Positions 22,801 through 34,335 of a stretch of 64,000 bases of DNA are shown piece by piece (the first letter of the stretch is position 1; the number at the start of each line of letters is the position of its first letter). The stretch covers positions 48,501-112,500 of the forward strand of contig JAWQEG010003787.1 in NCBI GenBank assembly GCA_033782935.1, in the 5' to 3' direction. Source of the stretch: Petrolisthes cinctipes. Taxonomy: Eukaryota > Arthropoda > Malacostraca > Decapoda > Porcellanidae. The notes under the pieces were generated by a model that was given only the letters and a program-made list of their open reading frames with translations, searched no databases and was not told where the DNA came from. The position numbers and the translations under genes are program-made.

Positions 22801-25800
22801 AGGGGAGTAGGTGAAAAGTGTGGGGAGTAGGATGGAAGGGAGGGAAGCAGAGTTTGAAGGAAAGAAGAAAGACAAGAACAGTATTATGGTTTGGAGAGTG
22901 GGAGAGCGAATGTGAGGAATATCAGGTTAGTGAGGGAAGACAGACGTGAAAAGTGGGGAATGGGTAAGAAGGAAAGACTGGAGGGCAAGTGGTAGTCAAA
23001 GAGACCAAACAAGAGAGGAATAGTGAGGAGTGGGAAGGGAGAAATAGTGGCAGAAGTTGGTGAAGAAAGAGAGATGTGGCTGGTGTGAAGGGAAAGAAAG
23101 TAGGTTTGGAGAGTGGGAAGGGAGGAAAAGTGAGTGTGGGACACCAGAATAAAGGTTAGATGAGAGAAAAGCATGGGAAGGAATGAAGTGGAGGAATGGA
23201 AGGTCACTGAATACCTTATGAGGAGTGGAAAGGGAAGGGGTAAAGAGAAGGAAAGAAGGGAGGGGAGGAAAATGTAAGAGTGAAAAAGGAGGAAAAATGT
23301 CAAGTACAAAAGAGTGAAAGGGAAGATATATCCTGTAAACTAATCAAGATATACCACTTTATAAAAAATATCTACCCATACAGAACTCATACTGTGTATC
23401 CTGCCTTGCTCTACAGGTGCCATATGCATCATTTAGCATATTTTGACATTTAGGGGTTAATATAACCAAACCAATTCAGTACTGTGGAGTTATCTTTTCT
23501 TACTTGAATATGATGTAGGAGAGAAGAGTGTTGATAGAATTGGTGCCTCTGTCCATGACCCTCAATACCTCTCCAGTCTTCCGTCCCAGGTGCCAACGCA
23601 GAGACAGGTTATGCAGGTGACTAAACAGTTGGATCTGTAAGGATACACAATTACAAGTTTATGTAATGAAATAAAAAGATATGCAAATCACACTACTCTT
23701 TGGTACTTGGGTGCAGGGACTCAAATTTAATTATTTTATTCCATAGAAATGATTTTACTTACTATATTAACGGTAGGATTCAACCCTTGATGACTTTGTA
23801 TAATGAAAGTGGAAAGTTTATATTATCTCAAAATGGTAACTAGGCAAAAGATGTAATAAATAAAATTTACAGTAACTGTCCTACATACAAAAGAGATCAT
23901 ATGAGAAAAATATAATCAACAGGAAAAAAAAAACATGAAGTGTGGACCAACCTGGACCTCACGGCTGGTATACTGCTGGACAGAGATCCAGAGGAGAGAG
24001 CGAATATTGTTGATAAAACCCATCAACCCTGAGCCACTCCCTTGTAGGAACTTGAGGGCTACATAGATGAGCACGTAATCCCACACAAATCTTGGCTCAC
24101 CACCACTACCTCCCAGACCATCAACTGGGGAAAAATTCTAGGAGTTAATAATAAAACGAAGTGGGTCAGAAGATGAATTAAGATGAGGAGTGATAGGGGA
24201 GATGTGGCACTGAAGATGGGATGTGATCAGAAGTTAGAGTAGAAATCATTATATGGAATTGGTTGAGGTGCATCAAGGTGAGTTATGAAGAAACTAAGAG
24301 TAATATTGGGATGGAATTAGCCGAGTCGAGAAATATTCATGGGGATAGTTTAGGATGAGATGATTTTATGAGAGAATGAGGACTGGGATAAAATAATATG
24401 ACACATATAAGTTATTCATCCCTTAACTTCATTTCCTCCACCAAACACTACAGCAATCAATCCCAGAGCATTCTTCAACTCCTTAATCATTTCCCATTCC
24501 TTAACAAATCTAATCTTAACCAACTCCAATCCAGATTAATTCCCAATCCTAAAGGAATTAAATCCACTCATATTCCCCATCTCTGACTCTAGATACAAGT
24601 GCTGAGCAACCATACAATTAATGTTTCACATCAGTCCCCAATCAACCAATCCCTTTGGCACCACTAACCAATTTTCTTATAGTAAATAGGGACGAAGACG
24701 TTAGCCACTCGACCAAAAACAAGGAGGCCCAGACAAAGGAGAACATTGAGCTGGAGGAGAATGCTCTTTTTGGGCCACATGAAGGGGAACAATGTGCGAA
24801 TTTTCTTCCAGGCTCCGCGCCACGTAGATCCCTGGCTGGCATTGGGTTGCTGGGTGTCCTGTGGGGGAGGGGAGGGGGGTTGTTAGAGATGAGTTGATAA
24901 ATACTGGAAGTGAATCATTACATTCTGTCTCCTAGTGAGGGGTACATATAGGGTTGTAAATGGAAATAAGTACTGTAGTCTATTTTTTTCCCTCCCAGCA
25001 GGTTAAGATGCAAGTTAGTAACATGAAAATGGAAATTCACTTTTTCATGTAACAGACACGAAAAATATGATCAAGCTTTAAGGTCAACTCTACCTACCAT
25101 TAAATGTATGAAAGGGAATCATATTTCTGCAACCAAAAGTACAGTATAGTTCTCCACAGGCAGACAAGAAATATTAAAAACAGTGAGCTTAAGACATAAA
25201 ATACACAATCTCACTCAACCCCTGATCAGTCACATATACAGTACTGTATAATAGTTTGTCTTTACTTCGAACTGTCATCATATTTTACTCTGCATGCATC
25301 AATTCAAAGTTTGCAAACTATCATGTAGTATTTCTACTTTTGAGCTTAGTTCATGCTGCACAAATCAGCAGTATTACAGTGCTGAGGCAAGACCTGGAAA
25401 ATGTTGTGGAAGATGGAGTGATAATTACATAGTACAGTAAAACACTTGTGAAGGTGAAAACACATGTGTACAGTATCTTAATTAAGGATCTCAAGTATAA
25501 TACAGTATTCAGGACCACTGTGGTTTTGAAGCAAAGTTTTTTTAATGGTTGTCTGGGTATACTACAGTATATACTGTACATCTGTACCTATGACTGGTAG
25601 TAGGGGTAGACAGCCCTACTTGGTGCCATGGTATTTGGAGACTCAGACACTCATGAGTGGAGTAATATGGGTCATGTAATAATATAGGACATGAAGGTTG
25701 CCTTTGAAAACAGGAAGCTTCACTTTCTAACAAGACAGTACTACATTTTGTAGCATTCAAACAGTGGTGGTGGGACTGCATTATTTAATCAAAGGTTGGA

Positions 25801-28800
25801 ATAGAGCTACCCTTTCACTGCACTCTCCAATTGTGTTATCAGAACATGAGGAAGGAATACTGCCAGCTTTTACTGTATAACAATAAACAGCTGTGCAGTA
25901 TCATCAATCTACAAATAATATATACTTAGCTACCTCTTGTGATGAAAATTATCTATCATTAACACATACTGTACTGAATTCCCCCTCAGTACAAAGGAGG
26001 AGTACAGTACCCTCTCTTATCTTTAAACACCACCATTGCATATATATATATAGTACGTACCATGCCAACTATACGGGGATCATAGCTCCTCCTGCCCCCT
26101 TTGCCACCTCCTTCACCCTTCATGTTTCTCTCGATTTTCTCCTTTCCCTAACCTACAATTTTCGTGTAATATGGAAGGGTACTTACCTACACACAAGAAT
26201 ATAACTTCATTCTAAAATCATGAATTTTTACTAACTCTGTCTGTAATTGCCATGAAGAAAAGTTACAACTATATGATACTTCAGTATATCTATGAGATTT
26301 TACAGTAATAGACTGTGCTATAAGCAGTAGTTAAGCACCAGATGATAATAACTTTTGTGCAATAAACCTAAAATTTATATATGAATTGTATCCAACAGGT
26401 CATGGTTATTACTGAACAAACAGATAACAGTATCATTTACATCATTATATAACACCTATGACCAATAAAAATTAACTACTGTACTGTACCAACAATTTTA
26501 ATTCTTTACAATGTATCCACGTTAAATTTACCACCTCTTGCAGTGAATATTTATACAGTAATGTACTGCAGTTTCACAAGTGCTACAATAATAACTATGT
26601 ATTGTATAGTAATCCCATATACTGTTTTCACCAATTCAACACAGCCAGCTGACTTAACGATTAATTTATTTTACTTAAAAATTTTTCACAACCATTACTA
26701 CTGATGTGTCTTTAATAAAAATCTATAACTATTAAAAGCAATGTTAATGTGAGGAAGTGAAAGATACTCAGTCAAATGTCTCCCATCTAGGCTTTCCACT
26801 TCACAACTTATCAATTTTTATGTTTCAACTTCCTTTCCATAAATTTCTACACTATTATTTTGCCTTCCTTATAACCACTAATGATATGAATAAAGTCATG
26901 TGTCATCTGTTTTCCTTCCCACACTCTTGACCTAGACCCATAACACACTCATCCTCTCTTTTCTAAATTCAACACTCCTGTCCCTCTTCTCTCTTCCTAG
27001 CTGTGGATGTGGGTGGTAGGAAACAATGTGTGTGTGTGTGAGTGTGTGTATTCATGCTTATGTGTGTGAGAGATGAATGGCTGGTGAATGTGGGTGCGGT
27101 ATAGGTATAGAAGAGTGGCTGGGTGAAAGAAGGTAGAAGATGGTAAGAGAGTGAGCCTGCCACCAGGTTCAGATGCTAACTGATGGTTAACATTTAGAGT
27201 GAGGCAGGGAGGGAGGCAGAGAGGGAGGTTGAGTAAAATAGGAGGGAGGGAAAGATGTAGTGAGATATGGGAAGGAGGTGGAAGGGTGAGAAAAGATAAA
27301 AGGAGGTGGAAGGGTGAGAAAAGATAAAAGGAAGTGGGTAGAGATACAGAGATGAGAAAGAAATACCACAAAGAGGAGGAGCTCGATGAAAAGGAAAGAA
27401 CTGAAAAAAAGGCAGGAGAATGGAGAACTAGCAGAGGAGAAAAGAGGAAATACAGAAGTGGAGAATACACAAAAATACAATCATAACAATAACACTTGCA
27501 CATACAACAATGCGGTATATGCAATTAAAACATTAGCAATTACAGACAGTAAATATAACAACGGCTGTACATTATATACACCACACCAAAAGTATTAGAT
27601 AAACATAAATGAACTTTCATCAATATAAACGATAGAAGTGATACAAGGAGATGGCAAAACAGGGTAGCCTGGTATAACTGACATAACGAGTCCAAAATAG
27701 GCTTATGTTTTGTGTGTTCCTTTGTGTTAATGCATACAATTGCTTGCTTGTTCTCAGGGTGACTCAAAAGAGCTTCAATGGAATTTTTCGGCCAAATAAG
27801 CAAAATATACGAAATGACAACTTTGTCTACATAGGTATTTTGGTAGGTATGTTTCTCTTCTCTCACATGACACCAGTATATCGGAGTGTGTGTCAAACAC
27901 GCACTCCAAGCATCAGTACAGCTCTACATCATCCTCTTAGCTCATCACCAAACCCTAACTTTTCTCTTTATCTCATCTTATCTGCCATCCTATCTCATGT
28001 GTGTCTAGGCCCTGCACTCAAACCCACTCGCCCAGTAAACAAAAAACATTCAACAATAAATTAAACTTTCCCTTATAATTTTGGACAAACAAACTTGTTT
28101 TTTAACTAACAATGCCAGAACTTGAAATCATTTTATGACCTAGCCACATGTTTCCTGTGGATCAAATCCTTCTTTCATCCGCTGTATAGTCTTCCTAATC
28201 AGTAACCACACTGTAGTCAAAGTGAGAAGAATATGAATCTTCCACTATTATTTTTCAGTGTAAATTATGAGACCAAGAGAAGCTAAAGAAACACACAAAA
28301 TGAATTAATAATGTTGAAACCTTGTTTCCTCTTGGTAACTTTCCCTCATTAACAGAGACCTGTCCCCTATATCAGGGTTCTTCAAACTTTTTCAGTCGTG
28401 ACCCAGTTTTTACTATGACATCATTCTCGCGATCCATACAGAAAGATCTTTTACAAATGACCAGAATTATCAACGTAAAAAAATACAAGGCCAATAACTG
28501 AAATGCAATAATTATGATAAAAAGGCATTCTAACCAGAATTATAAACACTGCCTCATCTACCCCTCCCTCTCTATTGCTCTCTCAAGAAGGCTAATATTT
28601 GTGCAATGATTTTGTTTTATTGGTAATTAAATATATGAATATTCGAGTATAAAAATATGTTAGGTGGATTCATGTATGAACTTCATATTTATCTTATTGT
28701 CACAAACATTATTATTTTATTTTATTCATGTATTTCTTTTTGTGAGCCTGCGACCCAGTTTGGAGGAATTGGTGAAGCCAGAAATGGGTCGGGACCCGTA

Positions 28801-31800
28801 GTTTGAAGAACCCTGCCCTATATAATTGATCAAACTAGACCCATGGGTTTAACAAGAGGAAAAATAAACCACATATATATCTAAATTGCAGATAAAAATA
28901 CTGAAGGTTAGTGGCAAGCTAATCATGCAATACATTTAATAAGGTATTTCTAAGTGTTAGTATGATAATTATAGTCTACTGCAGACCAAATTAGGGGAAC
29001 TGAACAGACAAAGACAAAAGTTGCATAATAATTCTGATCATTCAATTATGTCTCACTTTCACTAACAACATCCTTTGAACTTCAGAACTTCAATTTGGCT
29101 TTTATCTCCTTCCATTTTATTGTTCCCTTGACAGGATTTATCCTCTATTATTTTCTTCCTTTTCTGGTTACCTTATTGTTGTTCTCCTGGCTTGATTTAG
29201 TACCATAAGGTTCCAGTTGGCAGGTACTGGAATGCTATTATTACATTTATTGCAAATGGAACTAATACCAAGCCCAGGTTAAAGGTTAAAGGTCTGCCAA
29301 TGAGTGGCAGTCAATGGGACAGAGTGTAGCACACACTGTGTGTATGAAACACAACTATAGCACACATCACAAGGATGATGAGTGGCCCAAAGACCACTCC
29401 ACCCAAGTGAGACCCGAGTCAGCTTCGGCTATGGCTGCGTAAGCAGGAAGACCTCAGACAGCTGACTGAAACCCCCCACCCCCTTCTCACAGGGGTGGTA
29501 ACCTCTGGCATCAGTGAAAGATTTTTATCGTGTCCCGAGCAAGGATCGAACGCTGGGCCACAGAATTGCAGCCGCAGACTCTAGCACTGTGCTAGCCAGA
29601 AGCAAGAAAGCTATCATGGGAGTGGTAGAGGGTAATTAGGCAGAGGTTGCTTTTATTATCTGTCTGATGATTATTTAGTCCAAACAATAACACCAGCATA
29701 TCAAAATCCAGGCCATGTTAGATCTTAAGGTCAAATTCTTTGTTACTCACCATATGGTTTCAATAATTATCTGGATGTATCTTTAATTAAGTTAGTTTCT
29801 GAAACCATGGTTACCTTTCTGTACAAATTAAGAGTTTACAACTGCTATCACTGCATAAAATGTTCCCAATACAATACTGCTTACGTAATTGCAGTACTGT
29901 ATTCCTTAGTTACATGACACATACAAGGTTAATATAACATGATAGGTCGTCAATTTTGTATGACCAGAGACGTACTCAAAATATATAACATTTATTTAAT
30001 ATATTATATACATATTATTTAAAGCATTTTGTATTCTTCAACTTACTGTTTATTTTATTATTATCACCAATACTGTTTAAAAGTAACAATAGCATAAAGA
30101 GTATAGTAGCCATTATACATAAATATGTTTCCTTCCATACACATTTAAATATTACATGTACAGCCATGGCTGATAGTGCTGGACCAGGGTCCAAGGAGTG
30201 TTGGAGAGCAACCAAACAGAGTTCGAACAAGTGAATTTTCCAAACCATTCTCAACGTTAAGAGAGGTTTAGAAGACTCACTTTTTCGAACTCTGTTCAGT
30301 TGCTCTCCAACACTCCTTGGACCCTGGTCCAGCACTATTAGCCATGGCTGTACAGTATCAATGTATTGGTATAACATTGTCTGCCAAAGACAAAGCCTAC
30401 ACTGCAATGAAAGATATTCTTTATAATCCCAATTAACATATTACAATGTACACAGGTTAAGAAAAACAAAAAATTATGTAAGGATCCTGAACTAAACAGT
30501 CCATCCCTGGGTTGTGTGTAATTTGCTAAGCAAAAGGACTAAGATGCAAAGAAGCCCTAAACAGCATACATCCTAGTTCAGCTATCATCAAAGTACAGAC
30601 TAGCTAGAGGTTATTTAGGTCTTAAACAAGATATATCAGCATTATCAATACCCAATTGCCCTTCTTCAAGGAAGGGGGTGGAAAATGAAAACAAGTGAGT
30701 GACAGCAAAGCAATAAAAGGACTGTGGAAAAGGCATTTTGATTGTTTGATAAACAAAGGGATGGGAAGAGAATCAGTGGTGACATACATGGGGATGGACT
30801 TCAGGGATTACTCTATATAGAGAACTAGGAAGGGAGGAGCTTAGGAAAACACTTCATCATGTTTGAGTATGGTACAGAAAACTAGAGGGTTGGGCTATTT
30901 GTCACCTGATATTCAGCCACCTAAACTGTGTGGGGGTCAGTATTGGTAAGCAATTCAAAATCATGCTCCTGTGAGGCTTATCACAGTACACTCTCAGATC
31001 CTCACCAGATATATATTTAATTTTTAGGGTTAATAATAAAGTGCTTCAAGGGGTAATGTAATGTAAGGATGGAGAATAGAGATTCTCCTGATTCTTCTTG
31101 TGTTTGAAGTAAAATATTATTTATAAGGGTTGTCAGCTTTCAACACAGTTTGGAGCAATTACCAACTCTAATTACAGCTTTTGCCTATTGCCTTTATAGG
31201 CCTTTATGAATGCTTGAGAGTATTGTAAAGGAGAATATTAATTACAAGCACCTATAATATCAAAATACTGTAGCAATGCAACAAGTATGCTCCCTTACTA
31301 TATCAATTAGAATGTTAGTTTCAAAATAATAAAAACTTACATAGCTAATTCTCTTGTACTGGCATTAATTGTAAATTCCAGCTAAAGAGAGAACACATGT
31401 AATTTCAAACACACTGTAATGCTATAAGAATCTGCTCTTTCAAAATGAAAATATTCACATGCAAACAAAGAATCCAAAAATCCTAAACATTCAAAATATA
31501 AAGTTATGCAGAATTAACATAATGGTATGGGCTCAAATATTACAAACTTAATGGCCCTAACTTAAACATAAAAAACAAGGAAAAATGCAGATGCAAGAAT
31601 AATACAAATGCAAAACTAATGGAAAACCTAATAGCTTAGCATTTAATGCACACGACACCTGTCAATGTTCATTGCAAACAGTGCATCGGCATCTTCACTC
31701 ACGTCTTCCACCTCAGAGTTATTGATGGTTCCTCCAAAGTTGACATAGTCCCTCATGGTGGAGATACCAGGAGCTTTGAGACCCAGGATGAACAGCATCA

Positions 31801-33718
31801 CTCCACACGTGTATCTCAGCACAAATAGTGAGAACTCAAGCTTATCTGTAACCCTGAAATAAGAGATGCAGTGGATGTTAGTGAAAATATAATGCATGTT
31901 GTCTGAGGAATAATAATGTACACTTATTCTTGGTTGTTAAGTAGATCCACATTATCATGGGAAGGGAAAATTTTGTATCATTCAGTAAAACATCTCCACT
32001 GGACATCATATAATACCCTCGCAGGTAGAATGAAAGTAGCCGTATTTGGGATTTATCCTCACATCACCTCTCTCTATGGCCAGATGCCAATATAAAAGTC
32101 ATGATGTGTGCATGGTTGGTGTTGATCTGGGCCTTAATAACAGGCTTCAAGAACAGAAGTTTCATAAGTGAATGAACGAAAGAATAATTTAGCTACAGTT
32201 TACTGGACCCAAGCCCATATATGGCTGGAAGTAGGTTAATGACATTGCAAGAGAAGGAAAGGATAGAGAGAAGAGAAACAGTTAATGAACTCTGGACTGA
32301 AATGGCAACAAAACCTGCTTAGTATCCCCCCACATCTATGTAGTTTATAATCCTCAAAGGGAAAGGAAACAAAATGCCCATGCATCTCAACAGATAATAT
32401 TTGTATATAACTTCACACTGGGTGCAACTCACGTGGACAGATCAAACCACCAATCCTCATTTCTAAGGTTAAGGAAGGCCAGGTTTTCTCCAACCAGCAC
32501 CAAGGTCCAGAATACCAGGAGGACAATGCCATGGCCTCGAGTAGGTACGGTGGGCAGCAGGTAATGGCGTTCGAGGAATATCAAGCGTAGGGAAAGTGGC
32601 CAGCACACGACATTGCAGGCAAAGTAGATGATCATGTATCCATAGATGGTATGGTCACCTGTGGATGTCAAGCAGTGTCACAGTCTGAAGGATAAGGTGA
32701 GAGGCTGTGGTGCAATGATGTAGATTTAAAGAGGTTTGGTGGTGAGGGGTGAGGCTGTGGAGTAAGAGACAAGATTGTCTAATATGATGGTAAAGTTGTG
32801 AGGCAAAAGGGGCAAAAACAAATGGTGGGACAAAACAGGATAAGAGAGGTGGGAGAAAGGTGAATGTGGGACAGCATGTTGTGTTGGATGAACTAACATA
32901 TGTAACAGTATGCTATGCAGCTAGGATGGGAAAGGAAAGACAAACCACAAAAACAAAGAGGTCCATGATGGGATTGGACATAATGTGTGAATTGAGGTAG
33001 GCTCTGAAATTGAGAAGTATGGATTAATAAAAATACAACACAGTACAATACTACATCAGTAATTCACACAGCTATTGGATATTGCAAGTATTATATTCAA
33101 GTAGCTCCTATAACTCAAGAAATTGTTACAAGCAAAGATGAAGTGATCCAGGAAAAGTTGAAGTTTAAAATACATTTTTATCTCATGTATGCTTACAAGG
33201 TAATCATTGCATTTTACAAATGCTGATACTTGACAATTTTATTAGGTCTCATCTGAGTACCTCACCCATAAAATTCTGAAGCTGAAAGTTAGTACAGTAT
33301 AGTAGAACATAATGGTAATGACAATTTTTACCAAACATCAGTTTATGAAGTTAGGCAAAAAGCAGTGTATGACTTACGTACATGGGTTAACCAAGGAAAA
33401 CCATCTAATTAAAAACAACAGTCGTCACCATTAGTCTTTACTCTCACCGATAACAGTGGCCTGAAGGATGAACCTAAGTGAAACCATCACCACCATTAGC
33501 AACGACAGCACCACTTGGATTCCAAACAGCATCGACTTTGGCTGGAGGTACTGGTCAGTTGGGGTGGCATACCTCCGATACATAACCCACTGACCCAGAC
33601 CAAAGATAAGGAGGAAGGTAGAGTAAATAACAGCTGAGACAGTGTCCAGGAAGCAGTGGGAGATGCCATGGTCCACCCAGATGTGGCTGAAGGTGATATT
33701 TGGTGGACAATACATCAT
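16706..33718 (-). CDS. ABCB6: ABC transporter B family member 6-like half transporter, complete
   Basis: Half ABC transporter of the ABCB6 type, known as an ATP-driven porphyrin/heme-related exporter reported in mitochondrial outer, endolysosomal and plasma membranes. Coding exons in transcript order: 33718-33448, 32658-32433, 31853-31703, 24858-24669, 24124-23952, 23634-23504, 22746-22640, 22060-21885, 20932-20651, 19675-19544, 19399-19221, 18430-18316, 17735-17595, 17345-17224, 16874-16706. Together 2565 bases, 854 residues plus stop (human 842). Layout: extra N-terminal membrane domain (residues 1 to about 215), six-helix ABC domain (about 235-560), nucleotide-binding domain. Walker A GPTGSGKS at 615-622, Q-loop Gln about 663, signature LSGGE 719-723, Walker B LLDE ending 744, H-loop His 775. 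All ATPase residues are intact. ABCB7/HMT1-like relatives lack this pattern of N-terminal domain plus EWRTKYRR / [13 protein letters not shown] blocks. The start is the first ATG of an ATGATG; upstream the frame meets a stop without another ATG. Confidence 0.95.
17224..17345 (-). CDS. ABCB6: ABCB6 exon with H-loop
   Basis: Acceptor ccaacag, donor gtcagt. Encodes [18 protein letters not shown] and GIIVERGR; His of AHRLS is the switch histidine. Confidence 0.95.
17595..17735 (-). CDS. ABCB6: ABCB6 exon with ABC signature and Walker B
   Basis: Acceptor tgacag, donor gtcagt. Encodes [19 protein letters not shown] and [13 protein letters not shown]. The catalytic Glu follows the Walker B Asp. Confidence 0.96.
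18316..18430 (-). CDS. ABCB6: ABCB6 exon, helical subdomain of the ATPase
   Basis: Acceptor cccacag, donor gttagt. Encodes [14 protein letters not shown] and [11 protein letters not shown], matching human NIRYGRVTAGNDEV and the FPEGYRTQ segment. Confidence 0.94.
18450..18660. repeat. Purine-rich intronic tract
   Basis: Plus strand is almost only A and G (repeats of 'gaaagtgagagtggaagtggga'-like words). On the ABCB6 strand it is a long pyrimidine tract in the intron 18431-19220. Confidence 0.6.
19221..19399 (-). CDS. ABCB6: ABCB6 exon with Walker A and Q-loop
   Basis: Acceptor gtgcag, donor gtaagc. Encodes [20 protein letters not shown] and [15 protein letters not shown]-loop Lys is residue 621 of the joined protein. 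Confidence 0.96.
19544..19675 (-). CDS. ABCB6: ABCB6 exon, start of the nucleotide-binding domain
   Basis: Acceptor ctacag, donor gtgagt. Encodes [17 protein letters not shown] and [12 protein letters not shown], with the aromatic (Tyr of FHYSPE) that stacks on ATP adenine in this family. Confidence 0.94.
19958..20368 (-). other. Unrecognised open frame inside an ABCB6 intron
   Basis: A 136-codon open frame on the same strand as ABCB6 in the intron 19676-20650. Composition is protein-like, not a simple repeat: it contains [29 protein letters not shown] and a C-terminus ending [10 protein letters not shown]. It is more GC-rich than the flanking intron. I recognise no domain. A fossil transposon reading frame is the likeliest reading; a nested gene cannot be excluded. 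Confidence 0.25.
20651..20932 (-). CDS. ABCB6: ABCB6 exon, last helices of the ABC membrane domain
   Basis: Acceptor tgtccag, donor gttggt. 94 codons: [55 protein letters not shown]. Near-identical blocks exist in human ABCB6. Confidence 0.95.
21290..21590 (-). repeat. Probable short interspersed element in an ABCB6 intron
   Basis: About 300 GC-rich bases ending on the minus strand in a CAACAGCAACAACAACAA-type tail, as many SINE-like elements do. No clear RNA polymerase III boxes were found. It reads open on minus as a Gln-rich frame, which I treat as a repeat artefact. Confidence 0.35.
21640..21792. repeat. Interspersed repeat, family R1
   Basis: Contains 'aaaaggtgatagagaggtg', 'agtacgaaggaaa' and 'gccaaaacccttaaagtact'. 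Related pieces: 6742-6850, 22117-22184, 39035-39200, 40145-40172 and possibly 44390-44480. Class unknown. Confidence 0.5.
21885..22060 (-). CDS. ABCB6: ABCB6 exon: EWRTKYRR and ETVKYY blocks
   Basis: Acceptor ctccag, donor gtcagt. Encodes [13 protein letters not shown] and [20 protein letters not shown], the cytosolic-helix region diagnostic for the ABCB6/ABCB7/HMT1 group. Confidence 0.96.
22640..22746 (-). CDS. ABCB6: ABCB6 exon: membrane helices
   Basis: Acceptor caccacag, donor gtaaga. Encodes [15 protein letters not shown] and [17 protein letters not shown]. Confidence 0.94.
22790..23310. repeat. Purine-rich low-complexity intron tract
   Basis: Long plus-strand run of G and A words (ggaaggg, gaggaa, gtggga). 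On the minus strand it reads as an S/F/L-rich open frame of no coding value. Confidence 0.65.
23504..23634 (-). CDS. ABCB6: ABCB6 exon: [20 protein letters not shown]
   Basis: Acceptor ttacag, donor gtaaga. Encodes the first intracellular loop block, nearly identical to human [20 protein letters not shown], then [17 protein letters not shown]. Confidence 0.96.
23952..24124 (-). CDS. ABCB6: ABCB6 exon: membrane helix 2 region
   Basis: Acceptor tcccag, donor gttggt. Encodes [18 protein letters not shown] and [14 protein letters not shown], matching human VFLKFLQGGGTGSTGFVSN and RVQQFTSRRV. Confidence 0.95.
24669..24858 (-). CDS. ABCB6: ABCB6 exon: entry to the ABC membrane domain
   Basis: Acceptor ccccacag, donor gttagt. 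The correct frame reads [19 protein letters not shown], then [15 protein letters not shown] and [13 protein letters not shown] different frame is also open but gives no family match. Confidence 0.94.
27020..27430. repeat. GT microsatellite and purine-rich tract
   Basis: Begins with a short (TG)n run near 27027, then gagg/aggaggtgg-like repeats, including 'aggtggaagggtgagaaaag' twice (about 27275 and 27302). Confidence 0.6.
28373..28815. mobile_element. hAT-like MITE, 443 bp, 8-bp TSD
   Basis: Perfect 16-bp terminal inverted repeat CAGGGTTCTTCAAACT and perfect 8-bp target-site duplication CCCTATAT (28365-28372 and 28816-28823). The CAGGG start and 8-bp TSD are hAT hallmarks. A subterminal block 'cgacccagtt' occurs near both ends in the same orientation. 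The interior is AT-rich without a transposase frame. Confidence 0.88.
29265..29597 (-). mobile_element. tRNA-derived SINE
   Basis: The minus-strand head begins at 29597 with GGCTAGCACAGTGCTAGAG (A-box-like) and carries GCGTTCGATCC (B-box-like, plus 29543-29552) about 45 bases later. A unique body follows. It lies in the long ABCB6 intron on the same strand. The head does not fold into an intact tRNA by eye, so it is not called as a tRNA gene. Confidence 0.6.
30161..30350. mobile_element. Near-perfect foldback MITE with TA target duplication
   Basis: A 190-bp palindrome with arms of about 75 bases starting CAGCCATGGCT[G/A]ATAGTGC on both strands, with only a few mismatches. Flanked by TA (30159-30160 and 30351-30352), as expected for Tc1/mariner-type insertion. 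The short loop carries no gene. Confidence 0.85.
31703..31853 (-). CDS. ABCB6: ABCB6 exon: end of the N-terminal membrane domain
   Basis: Acceptor atttcag, donor gtgagt. Encodes [19 protein letters not shown] and LKAPGIS, ending EVED. The donor at GAC|GTGAGT was chosen because only this end joins the next exon in frame. Confidence 0.92.
32433..32658 (-). CDS. ABCB6: ABCB6 exon: helices of the N-terminal membrane domain
   Basis: Acceptor ccacag, donor gtgagt. Encodes [19 protein letters not shown], then [18 protein letters not shown] and NEDWWF, aligning with human LLLLWTVAFAAENLAL and PQWWW. Confidence 0.93.
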
Positions 33719-33730
33719 GATGGAGGTGAT
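33448..33730 (-). CDS. ABCB6: ABCB6 first coding exon
   Basis: Acceptor ttccag, donor gtgaga; coding from ATG at 33718. Encodes MMYCPPN, an N-terminal segment with two Cys/His features (HGISHCF), then helices [20 protein letters not shown] and [17 protein letters not shown]. Human ABCB6 also starts with a short Cys-containing lumenal segment (NYCE...). Confidence 0.92.
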
Positions 33731-34335
33731 CTGGAATTCATAGAGTTAAGGCATTAACATTGTATATGGCTCGGGTTTTCTAAATTTCAGCAAACATAAT
33801 AAACAAAAATTTAAAACATTAGCCAAGGTGTGTCTAACCTAACCTAGAATGGAGCATCCTTCGGACCTAACCAGTCAAGTGTTGCCTCTTTTATTACAAT
33901 TTTCAAATATCTTTCTTTCTACAATGACCTTAAGTCATACACATAATTATATCACACAAGTCTTTCAGCTTACCAGTAGTGCACTGGTTCATAAAAGAAG
34001 ATAGGTGGCACATGCAGGTCTGTACTAAAATAAACATGTACTGTACTTAAAGCAAGTGTCTAAAAGTTAGAGTCCTATGTGTCAGATGGATGAGGTTGGT
34101 CTCGATATATCCAGCAGAGTACACATACCCATAGGTTGCAACAAATTATATCCAGGAATCCAAAAATTACAATAATAAATTACACAACAGTACAGCAGTC
34201 TGATCTAACTTATGAAAAAACAACAAAAAACACACACAATCCTATTACAGTGATTGTATCCAACTGAAAGCATACCTCAATGGCATATAAAATAACTCGG
34301 TATTAATAGAGAAGTACTCCGTTCTTGGCTAAGGC

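Larger units (their letters stand above)
24859..31702 (-). other. 6.8-kb ABCB6 intron
   Basis: Largest intron of the gene. It holds a GT-rich and purine-rich tract (27020-27430), a hAT-like MITE (28373-28815), a tRNA-related SINE (29265-29597) and a TA-flanked foldback (30161-30350). I saw no missing exon; the protein joins EVED to DTQQ in frame at this point. Confidence 0.8.

Noticed and set aside
24642..24842. 66-codon minus frame ([12 protein letters not shown]...)
   Set aside because: Wrong frame of the ABCB6 exon 24669-24858.
31659..31702. Extending the ABCB6 exon to a donor at 31658 (gacag|gtgtcg)
   Set aside because: It would put the next exon out of frame; the donor GAC|GTGAGT at 31703 fits consensus and frame.
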